Positions 6,870 to 8,213 of a DNA stretch of 8,213 nt are shown piece by piece. The stretch lies in contig QMVZ01000068.1 of NCBI GenBank assembly GCA_003661365.1, forward strand, positions 1 through 8,213. Direction: 5' to 3'. Positions within the stretch are counted from its first letter, which is position 1, and the number at the start of each line of letters is the position of its first letter. Source of the DNA: Thermoproteota archaeon (GTDB taxonomy: Archaea > Korarchaeota > Korarchaeia > Korarchaeales > Korarchaeaceae). A program made the position numbers and the translations under genes. Below the pieces are notes generated by a model that had not been told where the DNA came from, did not search any database, and saw only the letters and a program-made list of their open reading frames with translations.

Positions 6870-7463
6870 ATGGGCATCATAAAAATCCCTTACGTGATCC
6901 AGGAAACCCCCCAAGGTCCAAGACTTGTTGACATATACACGAGGCTCCTGTCCGATCGCCTAATCTTCTTGACTGGTGAGATAAATGATGATAAGGCAGA
7001 CATCATAATAGCACAGCTCTTTTACCTCGAATCACAGGATCCCGAGAAGGACATATATTTCTACATAAACAGCCCCGGAGGAGCTGTTACAGCTGGACTC
7101 GCCATCTACGACACCATGAGATACATATCCTGCGATGTTGCAACCATCTGTATAGGCCAGGCAGCTTCTATGGCCGCAGTACTCCTCGCAGCGGGGACAA
7201 AGGGAAAGAGGATGGCCCTGCCAAACGCTAGGATGATGATACATCAGCCTCTTGGTGGTGCTCAAGGGCAGGCATCTGACCTGGAGATACAAGTAAAGGA
7301 GATAAACAGGATAAAGAACAGGCTTAACGAGATTCTTGCTTATCATACTGGCCAGCCAATAGAGGTTATAAGGAAGGATACCGACAGAGATTTCTTCCTG
7401 ACAGCCGAAGAAGCGGTTAAGTACGGCCTGATAGATAAGGTTATCACTAGGAGAAAGGCATAG
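6870..7463 (+). CDS. clpP: ClpP, ATP-dependent Clp protease proteolytic subunit
   Basis: This is a 197-residue serine peptidase of normal ClpP length. It forms the double-heptameric degradation chamber that cleaves proteins unfolded by the neighbouring ATPase. The catalytic triad is intact: Ser100 in GQAASMAA, His125 in MIHQP and Asp174 in TDRD. The spacings (25 and 49 residues) are identical to those of E. coli ClpP (97/122/171). The oxyanion-region INSPGG (66-71) is present, and the handle-helix region after GGAQGQASD looks regular. Any propeptide is short, about ten residues or fewer. The ATG has a weak GGGG at 6860-6863, 6 nt upstream. It lies 11 nt after the unfoldase stop, so co-translation and equal supply are likely. 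ClpP is near universal in bacteria but sparse in archaea, so in an archaeal genome this gene would suggest transfer. Its codon use matches its neighbours, which argues for long residence. Confidence 0.98.
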   Translation: MGIIKIPYVIQETPQGPRLVDIYTRLLSDRLIFLTGEINDDKADIIIAQLFYLESQDPEKDIYFYINSPGGAVTAGLAIYDTMRYISCDVATICIGQAASMAAVLLAAGTKGKRMALPNARMMIHQPLGGAQGQASDLEIQVKEINRIKNRLNEILAYHTGQPIEVIRKDTDRDFFLTAEEAVKYGLIDKVITRRKA

Positions 7464-7812
7464 GTACGCAATTATTGTATCTAGGGGAGCATAAGCAGTA
7501 TTGTTCTATCCAATAAGTCTAGTCCAATATTAGAGGTAGTGCGTGAATTTTGTTGTTAGCACTCCTGAGACATCAACATAAAGCTAAAATTGATAGCACA
7601 GCGAGTTACATCAATTCCATTAATTTCCAGTTTTATCTTGATTCATTGTATTTTTGTAAAATTTACTGAAAAAATGATGTCGGAAAACGCAGTAACTTGA
7701 ATAGATCTTCTGATATTTATTATCTTCTTTAATCCTCATCTCATTTCTGATATTAGTTCTTTCCGATGTTACTGTGCATAAGAAAGAAGGAGGAGTAGGA
7801 ATAGCTACATTT
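7464..7812. other. Convergent, gene-free AT-rich spacer downstream of clpP
   Basis: No credible ORF or tRNA is visible in these 349 bp. T-rich stretches such as TATTTTT (7649-7655) could terminate the clp operon. On the opposite strand the tract at 7781-7800 is pyrimidine-rich (its plus-strand complement is AGAAAGAAGGAGGAGTAGGA) and could serve termination of the WD40 gene. Two 7-bp complementary pairs cross each other: TCGGAAA (7680-7686) with TTTCCGA (7760-7766), and CAGTAAC (7690-7696) with GTTACTG (7768-7774). TTCTGATATT occurs twice, at 7708-7717 and 7745-7754. None of this adds up to a recognisable element. Confidence 0.5.
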
Positions 7813-8213
7813 TTAGAACTCCCACTCCCAGTCTAACTCCCAAAGTCTTAAGGTCTTATCTCCACCTCCTGCTAGGACATACCTACCATCCGGTGAGAAG
7901 CAAACCGAATTGAAACTTCTCTCACCCCGAATCCCAATTACGATCATATATAGCTCGAACACTTTCAAACATCTTCCAGTCTCGATATCCCATAGCCTTA
8001 CTGTCCCATCGGCACTTCCTGACAGAACGAACATTCCATCAGGAGAAAAACATACTGAAGTGACTGGACCCTCGTGTCCCTCAAATATCTTAATGCACCT
8101 CCCAGTTTTACAGTCCCATAGCCTTAAGGTACGATCATCGCTCCCTGACAGGATAAACCTTCCATCGGGGGAGAATGAAACAGAAGTAACATAGCTTTCG
8201 TGTCCTTCAAATG
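7813..8213 (-). CDS. WD40-repeat protein, C-terminal part (N-terminus beyond right edge)
   Basis: The reading frame enters from the right edge and ends at a TAA (7813-7815), giving 132 complete codons before the stop. Three WD40 units are visible, the first two exactly 42 residues each. They show the GH dipeptide, VTSV.FSPDG, LSGS.D.T.RLWD and TGRC blocks of a beta-propeller. The last unit is irregular: the GHEGPVTSV start is replaced by a stretch beginning LYMIVIGIRGERSFNSV, about 8 residues longer, before rejoining at CFSPDG. The chain ends shortly after RLWELDWEWEF. Bacterial kinase-WD40 proteins that I recall carry a similar WELDWE ending and then continue, so this C-terminus may be trimmed. 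WD40 propellers are protein-interaction scaffolds, and the missing N-terminal part could carry another domain. It is convergent to the clp operon, so a functional link is only possible, not shown. Confidence 0.92.
   Translation of the reverse strand, partial: FEGHESYVTSVSFSPDGRFILSGSDDRTLRLWDCKTGRCIKIFEGHEGPVTSVCFSPDGMFVLSGSADGTVRLWDIETGRCLKVFELYMIVIGIRGERSFNSVCFSPDGRYVLAGGGDKTLRLWELDWEWEF
7816..8205 (-). repeat. Tandem WD40-coding repeats, 126-bp period
   Basis: Unit 1 spans 8205-8080, unit 2 spans 8079-7954 and the irregular unit 3 spans 7953-7816. Units 1 and 2 are clearly similar at DNA level, for example sharing CTGTCAGG and TAAGGCTATGGGA, so the repeat probably expanded by duplication. 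More units are expected beyond the right edge. Confidence 0.85.

Noticed and set aside
7674..7713. Possible C/D box sRNA: ATGATGT near 7674 and CTGA near 7710
   Set aside because: The C box is imperfect, no D' or C' pair is visible between them, and there is no terminal stem.
7910..8194. Plus-strand frame with internal 42-residue periodicity across the right edge
   Set aside because: It is the antisense shadow of the WD40 repeats, which explain the periodicity.
1..8213. CRISPR array, tRNA, rRNA, transposase or attachment site
   Set aside because: No regularly spaced repeats, cloverleaf-like segments, transposase domains or terminal inverted repeats were seen.

Overview
The window holds six protein-coding genes in three blocks, plus two gene-poor spacers of about 350 bp. 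Codon use is rich in AGG/AGA for Arg and ATA for Ile, and three consecutive genes start with TTG. The left-edge helicase and the UppP-like phosphatase look archaeal to me from memory of those families, and AT-rich TATA-like boxes sit where archaeal promoters would be. I therefore favour a thermophilic archaeon, possibly of the Thermoproteota/Korarchaeota side. This is an inference. The kinase, PP2C, Clp/ClpP and WD40 genes are families far more usual in bacteria, so either the central block was acquired by transfer or the host is an unusual bacterium.

Layout. Positions 1-928 (minus): the N-terminal 309 residues of an SF2 DEAD/DEAH-type helicase that runs off the left edge. Positions 985-1755 (minus): a multi-pass UppP-type polyprenyl-diphosphate phosphatase, preceded by a strong near-palindrome at 1764-1786 that overlaps its likely ribosome-binding site. 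Positions 1756-2103: a divergent promoter region. Positions 2104-7463 (plus): a four-gene, apparently single transcription unit with gaps of 12, 54 and 11 nt. It encodes a PP2C phosphatase, then a soluble FHA + double zinc-ribbon + Ser/Thr kinase, then a two-AAA+ ClpA/ClpC-type unfoldase, then the ClpP peptidase. Positions 7464-7812: an AT-rich convergent spacer. Positions 7813-8213 (minus): the C-terminal end of a WD40-repeat protein that runs off the right edge.

The central operon is the notable part. It appears to be a complete phosphorylation module (writer kinase, eraser phosphatase, phospho-reader FHA) genetically bound to a complete ATP-dependent protease (unfoldase plus peptidase). 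The simplest reading is a proteolysis machine whose substrates or activity are controlled by Ser/Thr phosphorylation. It would be conceptually parallel to, but unrelated in parts to, the phospho-arginine/ClpCP system of Firmicutes. Within the unfoldase, the segment matching the ClpP-docking loop appears duplicated (Ile-Gly-Val at residues 656-658 and again at 674-676), an unusual feature that I could not test further here.
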